Source of the DNA: Rhynchosporium graminicola
Lineage: Eukaryota; Ascomycota; Leotiomycetes; Helotiales; Ploettnerulaceae
NCBI GenBank assembly: GCA_900074885.1
Contig: FJUW01000007.1
Coordinates: forward strand, 610,704 to 674,703
Direction of reading: 5' to 3'
Length of the DNA stretch: 64,000 bases
The position numbers were made by a program, and so were the translations under genes. Below the pieces are notes generated by a model. It saw only the letters and a program-made list of their open reading frames with translations. It was not told where the DNA came from and did not search any database. Positions 32,651 through 44,885 of the stretch are shown piece by piece. The number at the start of each line of letters is the position of its first letter. Within the stretch, counting starts at the first letter, position 1.

Positions 32651-35279
32651 ATTTCGTACGATCACGTCCAGCACGACATGAGATTTGGATCTACGACTTT
32701 CATTGATGCAGGTGCACCTCCACTCGTGCATTCATTCTCCTTCTGTCTTCACATCATGGTCCAAAGCTTCGAGCGGCGGAAAAGAAAAGCGGGTGTCTAT
32801 CAATTCGGCGGACACGAGCGAACTTCGAGTATTTGGATGCCTTTCAACGGACTGCTAGGGATTTCTTTTTGCTTTGTGTTCGGTCAGCTTCGGCACGAAA
32901 CATTCGGTCAGTCAGTCGGCAGGCACAGGATCAATCTCGTCTAGGAGATTTCGGTGTCATACCTGGAACAGATATCTCGTACTTCACGGCTCGGTCAGCC
33001 TTGAGCTTCAGTCAGCACATCATGTCCCCTTGTACCAATATTGCAGCCTTGCGCTGGGCTTCTATTACATTTTCGGCTTTCGCCATGCCTCTCTCGAAGC
33101 TGTCTTCGACTTCGTCGTCTTTAGTCGCCAGAACAAATTCGAAAAAGCACACAAAAATCTCAACCGCAATCCCGTGATCAATCAACCGTTCCTCTCGCTT
33201 CCGAACAGACATACTACTAATTTATAGCCAAACTCTTCCCAAAGTGCTCGTTTCTTCGCTTACCTCGATGGCTCAGACATCTCGCGGTTTGATATATTGC
33301 CAGTACCAGCCAGCCTCGTTTATCCATTCACTGCCCGCCTGCTACTACTTGCGCCATGAACCATATGAAGGAAACTGATCGTAAAAGTTTCGTCCTGTCC
33401 TTCGCTAAGCAATCAATCCGCAAATACAACGATCAAATCGTTGAACATTATCAGCAGAGCCAAAGGCAGAGCCAAGTTTTCTAATACTTCGTGCTCTCTC
33501 TCGTATCACAGCCAAGTTGAAGGCCCATCTAAGGTAATTCCCAAAATGTACCTGATCTATGGCTGATATAACGCCCGTTTCATAGGTAGGAATCATATAT
33601 TGGCAGGGGAAGGACAAGGGACCTGACCCCAGCTTGCAACAAAAAAGAGAGCGTTTTGTGTCACTTGTGCTACACAACTCTGCTTCATGTCATTAATCAT
33701 TAGAGCGCGATCTCGTACTTCGGAACGAGAAATGACGATTGTCTTCGCCAGAGGAAAGTAATGTTTTGCTGAACGGAACGCAACGCAAACATTTCTTCTA
33801 TTGAATGAGGCGGATGTGGTGTCTCTCGCTTCCAGTCCGAGATCCATGTTGTGAGACAGATTCATGCTCCTCATCCACGCGCGCCCAATGGCTTGGAGCT
33901 TTGTGTCGTGGTGGTTTAACATGATCTGATTGTGCACACTATCAATGGAGGTCCTCAGGCAGATCAAGCGTTTAGTGTTTTGCTCTTCTATGCTTGATTC
34001 TTACTTTAATACAAAACGTTGTCAACGATTTCAGCGAAATGAGCCCATGCCTTCTTGTCAACAGCTTTTGTGAAGCGAGAGCTCGTAAATCTATCGGTTT
34101 AAATCAAAGTCATAGAGATTGTCCCTGACTTCGCTAATGCGAAGCCGGGCATCTCGTCTCTAGCGAAGCTATTTAGAATCTTTGACTCATCTCACTTTGT
34201 AAATAATGCCATCAAATATCCATATCACATTCAAAATCTTCCTCAAGCAACATCATATAATCCTTTCGCGACTTTTGTATCGAGTTGTCGCTTTTTCAAT
34301 CTACCTGTCCTAGGCAAGATCTCGCGAGGTGAAGTCGAGATCTTACAGGTATATTATTAATATTAGTCGCAATACATTTCCACATCTACCTTAGCAGTCT
34401 AGATGGGGTTTTGCTCCACTGGCGAATAATTTAGATCCTCTCTGATACAGATTATGAAAGTCATAAAGTCGCTCTGCAACTACTATACTATCTGATTTTA
34501 GAAGGCGCGAAACTACCACAGGACTTCGTTCGCTTCCTTAGCACAGGACGTAGACTTACTAGACTAGGTCAGCCCCGGCGAGAAGAGAGGGAAATTGCTT
34601 CTTGCCGATATCTCTGCTATATTCCCCCTCCTGAGATCTTCTATATTGGGCATGTCACCTCTTTATGTAGGACAAGGGGCTGAGTGGATTCGTAGCTCGC
34701 GATAGATAAGTAAGTAGAATGATAAACAATCAGATAGATAGAAGATGACCTTGATGACGTATGTTCTGCGATATTAAATAATGAAATTGCGATGCAAAAT
34801 AAAGATTGTCATGTAATATAACGTAACGATACCTAAAATCTTTTGAAAGATCGATAGCTTTGTCTTGCCGAAGACGTGTCATTTTTGCCCTGCCTCGTAT
34901 CTCGAAGGTCGCGTGAACTAAGGTAAATAATACTTGGAGGAATAACTTTCTCTCTACTATTCGTAAAGTCATCAGACAGTTTTAAATTGTTGGGCTTAGT
35001 AATGTCCTGTAGTGAGTTCACGGCATGAAACACACAGAAAAAGATTACCACCCAGAGTAATACTTTGAAGTCTCGGCAGCACATGATGTCTTTCACTAGG
35101 TCAGGACTTCGTATTGCGACAACAAAAGTTCAGTGAGTGATACGCGATTTTGTTTTATGGCGCTTGATTTGATACACATTCTCATACAAAGGGCACGTTG
35201 CAAATGATCGTAGAGCCAGCCCTGAAGCGAAAAAGACACATAGACAGGCACAAAAGCAAGATCAGAATTGACACCTCTC
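32651..35279. other. gene-poor 2.6-kb stretch
   Basis: No gene is supported. The 3' UTR of the Tra2-like gene occupies the left end. Frames at 32874-33227, 33012-33212, 33593-33967 and 34833-35096 show no motif or splice partner. A palindromic element lies at 34129-34144. AT-rich sequence predominates at 34.3-35.0 kb. Confidence 0.5.
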
Positions 35280-37819
35280 TTAAATCCAGTTTCCCTGCTT
35301 CATGTCTTCGTTACCAAAAACATCGTCTTCATCAGGAACGTGTTCTTCTGGTCTCTTGCTGCCATCATACCAATCACGTGTTCTGTTTTTCATAGGTCCC
35401 GAGCTTCCACTTCGGCTTCTCACACTCCTAGAGCTGACGAACACATTCTCATTCTCGGTTTTCTGCTCCTGAATGACTTCCATGCCCATGCCCATCACAC
35501 TAGCACTGGTCCCAGTGGTCTCTCTTGAAGATCGTTTGTTGTCTAGGCCAGGACTCCATAACTTTTGTAAGCTTTCGAAACGAGGAAGGCCGGATGCTTT
35601 GACGGGCGAAGGGGTGCGACACATCCATTCAGATTCCGAGATCGCGGTGGTGTTTTGGCTGGTGTCGAGCGTTGGCTGATCATTCTCATTCTCATTCTCG
35701 GCCTGATATCCATCATTCTCCGATGGTAATGTATCAAAGCTCGGAGGTTGAATCTTCGATCGGCTGGGCGCCGGACATGGCGAGTGAGATGGCGAGGGGG
35801 AGTAAAAATCTAGATCTTGTGATTGCTGTATCGAGAGGCGTTTTAGTGGAGATTTGCGGGTTTTGCGGACGGTGATGTTGGTCATTGAGAAGAGGGTGTT
35901 GGGGGGCGGAAAGGCGATGCCTTGTCGTCGTTGGGTTCTGGTTGGCTTGGTTGATGGTTCTTCTGGACTTGGAGACGATCGTATGGGAGAAGAGAAGGGA
36001 ATTGTTGGCGAAACTTCTACTACTTCTGCGATGCCTATAATTGGCTATGAGGAGTTGTCAACCTGAGAACATAAAGACTCCTTTGGTTTAGAGGAATAAC
36101 TATATGCTAAAGAAAACTGACATACCTCAGGCGATGCAGAATCTCGATCCAGGTACGGAAGGAGTGAAGCGGCAATAGAGGGAGCATGAGATATACCAGA
36201 TGAATTTCTGGTATGTCCCGAAGGCTCATAGTTTTGCTGGCGTCTTAGAGAGTTATTTCTCGACGGAACTTCAGGTAAAGGTCGGTCTAGATAACCCTTC
36301 CAGCTGTTTTGCGGCGAAGCTGGCTTGTCAATAACAGCAGTAGAAAACCTAGATGTAGGCAATTCTTTAGTGCTGGGTCGACGAGAAAAGAGGGGAGAAA
36401 CCTCAGGTGGGACAACAAAAGATGAGCCAGAATTTCGACTGCTTGTTACACGCTCCGGGCTATCGTCAAAGACGGATGTTAACCCTAGGTGTCGGAAGGA
36501 GTCAGTAACGGCTATAAAAAATTTGTAGGAAACGCATATAATGTATATCTCGAGACATGTAAGAAAGGACAGTTAGAGTCCGCTGTTACTTACAAGGATC
36601 GTCATTGAGGATCATCGAAGACATGGAGCGCTTAACGTGTGCGATGATCTCCTCCTCGTCCGTATCTTCCTCGAGCTTAGAATGTAAGTCTTGAGAGGCG
36701 CCATTGAGGGATAGAACACTTGGAGATGCTGGCAGTAGAGTCCTGGGGTGATTATGTGGAATGAGTTGGAGGTTTTTGAGGCTGTCCCAGCTTCGGTAGT
36801 GGAATTTAAATGTGGCGAAGGGGCTATCTTTGGGATCCTTGAGGTGCCAGTCGTAGAACTTTGCTTCTTGAGGCCTGTCGAGGAGTCCACCGCTGGGCAT
36901 TCTATATCGCATGTCAGCCTGCTCAAATTGTATTCGAAGCAATATATTCTTCAACAAGCAATGTCCCGTGAGCAGTATATGAAGTTGCTAGTGGGATGTA
37001 TGCACCCCAAGGAGTATCTGCTAGGAGAGGACTTGCATGATACCATAAGCCTCCTGATCCTTGAATTCCATCGGCTTTTGCAATCTCCTCTTCCGACCTC
37101 TGGCGCGGAATACCATAACTTCGATAAGTCCTCCATCGTTAGCAGCTGAAAGATCCTCTTCCTCGTACCCAAATATGAAGGGTCGCGCCTCTGTTCCCTA
37201 TACGCAATGGAGCTCAGCAAATGCTGATTGAACGATATCTCGGGAAGGGTACAGGAAAGTATTCGAAACGTCTCAAGATGACTCTTAAGATGTAAGAAAT
37301 AAAGAGCACTTGGGCTTCCCCTAGGCGTACCATGTTGTGATATACTGTTCCATCATGCTTGTAATTCCATCTTCCACTTGGCTCGAACAATCCTCTCATG
37401 ACCTGGCCGCTTGGCTTCGTCTTCGCGTTCGTTCCCCAAGATGTGATCAACCTGCCATTCATGAAGAGCTTGAAGTAAAACCAGTCCGAGTGCGTTGAAG
37501 CGGCTTCGACGATGTTGTACCTTATCCAAAATCGCGTTGCTAGGATCAGTCAGCCGCTGTTGACAGACATAGATTGGCGCAAATTACCTGGCATAGATGG
37601 GATATAGACCGAGACCACCGATTGTCTTCCAAGCAGACGGTCTGCCTTACTGTCAGAGGAGGCAGATGGTGGTGTCCAGTCGGTGAACTTCGTCGCGCCT
37701 TTGCGCAGATCGGGGCTTCGGTAGGTAAACTGCGAGCTTTCTGGATGCGGGAACTCTGGATGAAGCTTCAACTCCAACTGCGATACTACCGATATCTTGA
37801 TCCCTCTATGGGTAGGCAT
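35280..37819 (-). CDS. uncharacterised fungal protein, 677 aa
   Basis: I do not recognise a named domain. Six exons give an in-phase frame: 37819-37588, 37539-37331, 37197-37037, 36901-36594, 36484-36126 and 36044-35280. The N-terminal about 300 residues look folded and conserved: MPTHRGIKISVVSQ, FWIRYNIVE, HSDWFYFKLFMNGRLITSWG, FIFGYEEEDLSAANDGGLIE, VMVFRARGRKRR, then PSGGLLDRPQEAKFYDWHLKDP and FKFHYRSWDSLKNLQLI. The C-terminal half is Ser/Pro/Asn/Glu-rich and probably disordered, with RKTRKSPLKRL-type basic patches. Intron 3 (37036-36902) works in frame only with a GC donor (GCAAGT). Intron 4 has two in-frame acceptors 27 nt apart; the distal one is used here. The RGRKRR motif could be nuclear targeting, which is inference. 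Confidence 0.85.
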
Positions 37820-38633
37820 ATTGGCAGTGGATAATATGCGTGTGAATATTTGGAAGGTTCTTTGGTGAAGTCGTTGTGAGGCAGATTGTCAACATCGGAA
37901 GGAAATAGCTTCGCTCGCTTGAGGCACTTCTGTGCCACGAGAGTGCTCACTCGCAGTTGCTTCCAACAAGCGCAACTCTAGAAGACTGCCCAGCTTAGCA
38001 TTCCTAATGAGTCAAACAAACTATTTTCAAGTTGTGAATGAGACTTCATACACCACCCTTTTCGAGACGACAGCCCACAACCATTAAGACCCATAACAGA
38101 GAACAGAACATGACAAACAAGGCGTGCTGTAAACCAGGACTGTTCATAGCAATACCTAGTCTGATATCTCAAGCTCTTGGGGCACATTGGTAGGTCATCA
38201 CAATTTGAAGTCCTAGGGAGTATGCCTAGAAATTGTTGTTTAGCTAGGTTGCAATTAAGTAGCTTTAGACGCAATGAACGAGATATTGAGATTTCAGAAT
38301 TGAAGCGCAACTACGCCTGAGAAAGAAACCAGAGACATCCTACAATGATTCTGACCTAAGAGCATAAGATAACTAGCTTGCAAAGCAATAATCACCAGTA
38401 TCTCGTCTGCGCATTTACATCACCTATCCTGCGCCATCGCCATAGCATAGACAATGACATCTAGCGTGACTACTTCTCATGAGAGCTGTGATATTCTGAA
38501 CTGCACCCGATCAAGCGGACAAAGGCATATCCTACCTTAGACACTGAGCAGAACTTCTGAAGCACTCTGGCAACTTTCCATAATGTCGCATTTTCCTTAT
38601 GTACAACCCATCCCATGATCCACTGACGCGCCC
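37820..38633. other. intergenic
   Basis: About 800 bp between two minus-strand genes. It holds the promoter of the 677-aa protein gene and the 3' flank of NDUFS5. The frame at 37978-38310 has no recognisable content. Confidence 0.5.
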
Positions 38634-39192
38634 TCATTTGCCCAAGACAGCTTTGGTATCTTCTTCCTTGTCTATCAACCCCAAGTTTCGTATCGCTCCG
38701 GCCTTTGGCGCATCATCTCTCGGATTTGCAGCAGCAGCCTTTCGATATGCTTGCTGTAATGCTCGAACTCTTGTAGCCTGATCAATCGTCAACCTACGTC
38801 CTTACTTCGCCTTCGATTTCGCCTCAGTATTTGCCAGGCGCCTACACACCTCTTTCTTGTGATGTAAACATTCGTAATAATCCTCCAACACCGGCCTACA
38901 TATCTTCTTCCCTGAGTCGTCCTCGGCTGTGGTGTTCACGACGTAGCATGCTAGAACTTCTTGCCAGAATGGAAAGCATCTAGAAGTTCCTAAGTATAAT
39001 TATAAGCCATTGAATGCTGGGACGACCCTACAGCCTTGGTAGAAGCTTGAGTGAGGTTTGGTCGGGGATTTGAATTTGGACCAAAACGACGACGAGGCTT
39101 GAGAGAAGATCAGTTGCAACTGAAAATTTATGTGTCCGTGGCCCCATTGAGAATCTTCACTTACCACCAGTGAGACCATATCCGGACGCCAT
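38634..39192 (-). CDS. NDUFS5: complex I subunit NDUFS5 (15 kDa / PFFD type)
   Basis: An accessory subunit of mitochondrial NADH:ubiquinone oxidoreductase, located on the intermembrane-space side. Three small exons (39192-39165, 38989-38850, 38777-38634) join in phase to 103 aa, which is why no long open frame marks it. The start MASGYGLTGG is followed by the twin-CX9C arrangement: CFPFWQEVLAC and CRPVLEDYYEC, the four cysteines forming two disulfides in the family. A basic helix follows (RVRALQQAYRKA), then IRNLGLIDKEED near the end. Introns are 175 and 72 nt. The gene is divergent from SEC39 with only 206 bp between start codons. Length is normal for the fungal family. Confidence 0.93.
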
Positions 39193-39398
39193 CTTGTATC
39201 CTCAATTTGATGGTTCTAGTGTTGCTGGAAACTGTGAGGTTGAGAGCGGGTCATGCCGTTGCATGCGCCATGCAGCTGACAGGAATGCGGTCAGTCCCGC
39301 TTACATAAGCTTGAACACCTGGTGACACCCATAGCTGTAATTGTTTCCAAAGATGACTTGCGCATACCTCTAAATGCTTTGAGGACACAACTAATATT
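39193..39398. promoter_or_regulatory. compact bidirectional promoter NDUFS5/SEC39
   Basis: 206 bp separate the ATG codons of two divergent housekeeping genes, so both must be driven from this interval or from within the neighbouring 5' UTR. No canonical TATA box is evident. Confidence 0.55.
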
Positions 39399-42349
39399 AT
39401 GGCAGAGCCAGATCTTTCTTCAGCTAAAGCTATACTTCTAGCAGTCCAGCTGGCAAGCAAAGGACAACTAACACCGCTTAGAAGCCTTATTTCTAACCAC
39501 AAGAGGACACTACACAAGGAACTCGTTCTACGCGTTCTCCTCAGCTATTTGCCAGAAACCCTCGACTCGTCTGAGTATGTTCCATTTCTGAAATATGTTG
39601 ACGCTGGAACATGGGTGGAAGAATCAAATGAGCCAGTCGATATCTCTAGCTTGGAAGGTTTGAGCGACGGCGATGCAAAGAAGAAGGTCAGGAAACTTGG
39701 TCTTCTCCCTCTACTCTGGCCAAATGCGCCAGAAGATGCACCGACCAACCCTGTTGTTCTCTTCCTTATCCACCGATCGCTGAGGATTGACCTAAGCACC
39801 GGTTTAATAACACAATTGCCCGAGCTCCTGGTGCCTTTTTTACACCTTTCCGACTACCTGCGAACATGGATGATATCGACGATCCTTCCCTTGCTACGGC
39901 TGAACGAATACCATCCAGACGAAGGTACGGTCCTAACGATTCCAAAATTCGAAAATCTAGACGATCATGCAGGTGTTGTACTACTGCTGTCAAAAACGGG
40001 CAAGAACCAGCCTGAAAATACTGCTTCTGATACCACGGTTGGCCGAGACTTGCGAGGCTTGATTGGACCATGGATGTACGGAGACACAAGAACGAAGCGG
40101 AGGAAAATCCGAAAACACTCGGCATTCAACCTACAGAACGTCGAGCCTCTGGAAGAGCCCTCGGCTACGAATGATAAATACCATGGATGGGAAGAAGTGT
40201 TCAAATGGATAGCCGATCAAGCTGGGACTTCGTGGAAAACCGCTGTTGAATGTATTGAGCAGTGGAACGGGCCGGGGGATGTTGATCTGGGAGGCTACGA
40301 AGATGGGACGATGTGGCTGCACGAAGACGAGCAACTGCATTTGAAGGCAAGATATGCTCGAAGTGTACTTGCCGCAGCATACCTTGTGTCAGAAGAGACG
40401 GAGGCCGCTTTGAACGGAGCACAGCGCATACTCGCGCGCATCATAAAAGTCATGGATCAAGACAGGATACCAACATTACAAGCTGCTTGTGCACTGCTCA
40501 CCCCTGTCTCAGACATTGAAGGAAGCAACTTGTTTTCAACTAAGAACGCACCATACTTACGGAATCATCTCCTGGACGACCAGAATCCGTTCACTGCTCC
40601 AAAGCCAGAGTCAATTCATCTACTTCACGCATTAGTGATCAGTGCATTCCTATGTACTAGAGCGAAATATCCTGTCAGCATAAGACGTGCAGGAGAGCTG
40701 GCTATAGTACAGGATGAGCATGAACAGAGACTTGCCTTCAACAACTTGATGCACCATGCAGCTAATGCCCCCAAAGAAGACGATAAATACTGGATCCGTA
40801 TCAGGAATGAAATTATTTGGTTGCGGGGGTGGGGCATAGAGGAATTGTCGGAAGGTTCGGACGCCCTAAAGGGAAGGGGCATATTTGGACAACTCACTAA
40901 GGAGTTCATTGAAGTGGAGATCCTCAAGTCCCTCCTGTCAAATACTCGTAAGTTCGTGGCCCTGAAAAAGATACCTCCAACTACTGAATCATATCGACAG
41001 ATTACAACTTAGCGCAATCCATCTATGAGGTTGCAATGGATACCGTACTGTCTAGGGATGTGCTACATGATGCTATCCTCGCAGCCGCTTTAAATGCATA
41101 CGACAATGCGACCAACGCGAACAGGACTCGTGGTGGCTTGAAGAAATGCGACGAGATGTAAGTATTGTCAAAACCAGCACGTGAGATCAATATTGACAGC
41201 TGTAATAGACTTCACACTTTCTCAGAAACACTTCAAGGTTCACAGGAGTTTGAAGAACTGCAGCACTTGGTTCAAGTAACACACGAGGTTGGAAAATACC
41301 GACTCGTGTTTAGGCAAGGAGAACCATTCAGGCCAGTAAATCTTCGGGTACATAACGATCCAATATCTATCATTGGCAAGATCCTGGACCAGAACCCAAG
41401 AAGTTACACAAAGCTTGGAGATTTCATCAACATGGGTCACAACATGGTGCTTGCTGGCCTGACCAAGGAGAAGGCCAAGAGTGCAAACGCCGTGCCGCAG
41501 GCAGCGCAAAAAGCCGTAGCTGAAAAGCGCATAATAAGCATGTGTATCGATGCCGCTCTCGCCGAAGAAGATTTCGAGACTGCATATTCCTATGTCACGA
41601 CTCGACTTCGGGATATCTCAGGTCCTGCACACGCAAGAGCTCCTGATTTGGAGCGGAATAACAAAGGTCTTTTCGCAGCACTTCCTCCAAAAGTGCTAGA
41701 TGATTGGTCGTGGCGCGCTGCTTTACAGGCAGGAAGATATGAACGCACGAGTAATACGCTGAAGCCTACACACCTAGGAAACACAAGCGGAAATCTCGAC
41801 ATCCGTCATCTTGAGCAACGTATGGACTGCCTCTCCCAAGCGCTACGTCTAGCTCCAAAGGCCACTCTACAGGAGATTCTGAATGTATATCGTCGGTGCG
41901 AAGAGAAGTTGGAACAGCTTGTGAAGGAGGAAGCCAAAATCGAAGCAGCTTGGGATGAGGAAGGCGATGATAAGCTCATGCCAGGCGGATTTGCAGCAAC
42001 ACCTCTCAAAAATAACAGCACAACCAGCACATCCCGCACGGTTGAAGAGGCACCGTTATCCTTATTCGATTTGTCTCGTGCTTCCATGGCTCGAGCCCAA
42101 AGCGGGTTCTCAGCCCTCTCAATTGTCAGAGGTGGTAACAGCACCAGACAGGAGAAGTCGATACCAGATTCTTTGAGAGGGAGTGCTGAACTATCTCGAG
42201 TTTCTACGCCTGATTCTGCTGGCTTGAATGCTCCTATGCGAAAGCGCGATCAGTTGAAAAATGTGGCTGTTGGCGGACTTGCTAGTGGTGTCGGATGGCT
42301 TCTGGGTGCCCCTCCTGTCGCCCGTACAGAAGATCAGAATAGAGACTGA
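39399..42349 (+). CDS. SEC39: Sec39-domain secretory-pathway protein
   Basis: Component of the Dsl1 tethering complex, acting in Golgi-to-ER retrograde traffic at the ER. Exons 39399-40947, 41001-41157 and 41209-42349 give 948 aa. The product is largely alpha-helical: helical repeats such as AKAILLAVQLASKGQL at the N-terminus, VVLFLIHRSLRIDLSTGL, DWSWRAALQAGRYE and EQRMDCLSQALRLAPKATLQ. Helices in exon 2 (YNLAQSIYEVAMDTVL) are the region that spans the first junction. The C-terminal tail is Ser/Thr-rich and ends with a short hydrophobic patch (VAVGGLASGVGWLLG). Both introns are about 50 nt with normal splice sites. The start at 39399 is the first ATG in frame. Confidence 0.9.
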
Positions 42350-43150
42350 TCCGGAGTATGATGAGATTGTGATGAATATCGACTGAAGCTTAAAGGGGAG
42401 TTAGGAATCTTTTGATAGAGCGTGGAAGCACAGCGCTGTTAGCATATGGGCGGCGTTAAGGGTCTCGATGATACTACGAGTACATGTACAATATTCTGCC
42501 TCATTCTAAGCGTGGCTAGAGACAGTTGATAGAGCTGGTACGCTCAATAGAACGAAGCATGTAATTGAAACGTGAAATGAAATATGAAAATAAAATATGA
42601 AAATCTATCTAGGGTTCTAAGTGGCTATCTTCTACCTCAGTATGTTTAACACTACTACTTTGTTCTCGCATAACATCTTTAAAAGACTTGAGTGGTACTC
42701 ATGGTGTAAATGGTCTAAAGCCTATAAGCTCGAATTGTTTCAACCACATATGATGTATTTGCGTAACATAAAGTGATAATTATGTTAATACTGAACAGCA
42801 TATTACATATGTGTATACTAGCGACATGTATGTAGAAGTAAGCTTGGAAAGTGATTCATTTGAAGATTTACTCGCCTAACAATCAATGGCTCCTCTAGAC
42901 TACTGAAATCTGTGGACGATTCTGTAATGTAATGTCCAGATCGAAACTGCGACAAGTACCTAGGCACTACTTACTCCACATTCTCGACGAGGCTGACCTA
43001 CACTTCAGCCTCGCCATTTCGCGTCCATCTCAGTCGCGTTAACAAACTTCCTCTTTAGGTTCGGCAACAGTTTCTTTCAAAACACAGTACACGTCATAAA
43101 TCCAGTGCTGTTCTATCAATCTGAACTCAAAGCAAGGCCTGCTATACATA
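42350..43150. other. intergenic SEC39-NNF1
   Basis: About 800 bp with no gene supported. It is AT-rich at 42.5-42.9 kb. Short upstream ATGs occur near 42887 and 42930, but they do not open long frames. Confidence 0.5.
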
Positions 43151-43904
43151 ATGCCCTTCACACAGAGCCCTCACACCCGGCCCCCGCGCCTCCGCCTTCT
43201 CCAAGCTCTACTCCGACGCTCTCGCCAACACTTTGAAAGCGATCTCCTACACATCCTTTGCATCATGTTTTCCCTCGATCTCAGAACAAGCACCGACGGC
43301 TTTGAAGGGTATGCATGCGGATATGGCGGGCAAACTGGAGCGGTTTGCGAAAGAGGAGTTCGAGACGATTTTGAAGGAGAGGAATGTAGTGGAGAATTTG
43401 AATAGATTGGAGGATTTAATTGGGGAGGCGAGAAGGAGAAAGGCCAGGAGTACGGGGGACGCGGATGGGTACGGGGAGGGAAATGTCGTTCCGTGAGTAG
43501 ATTTTTGGTTGTCGTGTCGCTGGACTTTTGCTTGAGGGCATATTCGAATGTGGATTGCTGCTTCAACCTGTGTGGCAGGTCTTCTACCATGTCTTCATGC
43601 TAATGATCGCTTTCATAGTCCACACACACTTCCCCCATCATCTCTCCTCCGCTCGCACACCACACCATTACATCAATCGCAACAATCACATCTAAACGCC
43701 AAACTGCAGACCACAGAGTCACAAAATGCAACGCTGATTGAGGAGATCAGGAGACAGAGAGCCGAGATCGAGGAATTGTTGAAGCTGGGCGAGATGCTAG
43801 TGAGGGACCTAGAGGGGGCTGGCAACAGGTTGGGTGAGAAAGGGGAGGATTTAGCGAAAAGGGGGAGAGAGGCTGAGGGGATTTTGGCGGAGGAGGAGAG
43901 TTGA
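43151..43904 (+). CDS. NNF1: kinetochore protein Nnf1 (MIND complex), one-base frameshift
   Basis: Nnf1 is a subunit of the MIND/Mis12 complex that links centromeric chromatin to the outer kinetochore. The conserved head reads GPRASAFSKLYSDALANTLK, ISYTSFASCFPSISEQAP and FAKEEFETILKERNVVENLN, and is in the frame of ATG 43151 plus one base. The only in-frame upstream codon in the conserved frame is a stop (TAA, about 43149). The two pieces join if one base is removed in the ACCCGGCCCCC run at about 43177-43187. Exons 43151-43492 and 43619-43904 total 628 nt (3n+1), consistent with one surplus base and a 208-aa protein. The coiled-coil half (LNAKLQTTESQNATLIEEIR, EEIRRQRAEIEELLKL) lies in exon 2. 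A cryptic upstream exon using the CACACAG acceptor cannot be excluded. Confidence 0.82.
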
Positions 43905-44885
43905 AATTCTGTACTGGGAAGAGACATAATGAAAGATGGTGGTTGTGGCATTTGCGCATAGGAATGATATCTCTAGGAAGGATCATGGTGTTTTTGGGAT
44001 GGGTTTACTATGCTCAAGATGTGGAGTTATTTTAGCGGTCCGGATGGAGGAATGGTTGGAGATATGGCGTTTGGGAGAATAAAATGAGCGAAGGCTTTCG
44101 ATGGGATATACCAAGGCAGGGCACGATCTTCAAGATCTCCATTAGTACGACTAACGAGAGGCAAGCTCTTTCTATTGAGAATCTCTTCTTGATTGGAGTA
44201 TTATGCTTCACGTCTACAGACTTCCTCTTCGTAAGTGAATAACATCTATAGAAGATGAAGCGCTATGGTACACGAAACGCATCTCATTGGACAAGTATCT
44301 CATCCCACTATCACACCAAAATCAGCCACCACAATGCACGATCCGCATCGAGTCATCTCGCCGCATCGAAGGACCGCCCAAAAAAGGAAACACGGCTCGG
44401 CAAGCACGGCATGGCTGCATACGCCCGACCGACCGACCGGCCAACGGCCAGGGCTTGAAATACGATGGCAGTGGCTTTCCTTGGGCGATCCAAGGACTTG
44501 GGAATGTCTATACGAAGGTATACGGAGATGGGTGTAGCCTTCGGTCGAATCGGTGGCATGGTACGTACGTTGTGCCTCTTTCCGGTCTTGCGATGCTTGA
44601 ATTTTATGGTGCTCTTACAATTAGTGGTTTGGAGGATGGGAGGACATGTGCACGCGAGTGAAAATCCGTGTCTAAATTCAACGCAATGCTCGTTGTCCTC
44701 CAAATATACGGATAGGATATAAGTACAATCAATACAGTCGTCTTCCGTCGTTGAGCCCTGAATTATCCAACGTCATGTCTCAGATCCGAATTCAAACCCA
44801 AATTCAAAATAATGCCCATCTGCGAACTCCACCACCAAATGCACCATCGCTTTCTAAAGATATAAACCAAACCAACCACGGATCC
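43905..44885. other. convergent 3' region, no gene supported
   Basis: Plus-strand frames at 44255-44661 are low in protein-like character and overlap each other. Probably intergenic. Confidence 0.5.

Noticed and set aside
33593..33967. 124-codon minus-strand frame in a gene-poor region
   Set aside because: No recognisable motif, no splice-joined partner, and composition like surrounding non-coding DNA.
35280..37819. Possible split of the 677-aa protein into two or three genes
   Set aside because: All six exons join in phase with usable splice sites and no intervening start context, so one gene is simpler.
44255..44661. Overlapping plus-strand frames
   Set aside because: Mutually exclusive frames without any protein signature; probably non-coding.
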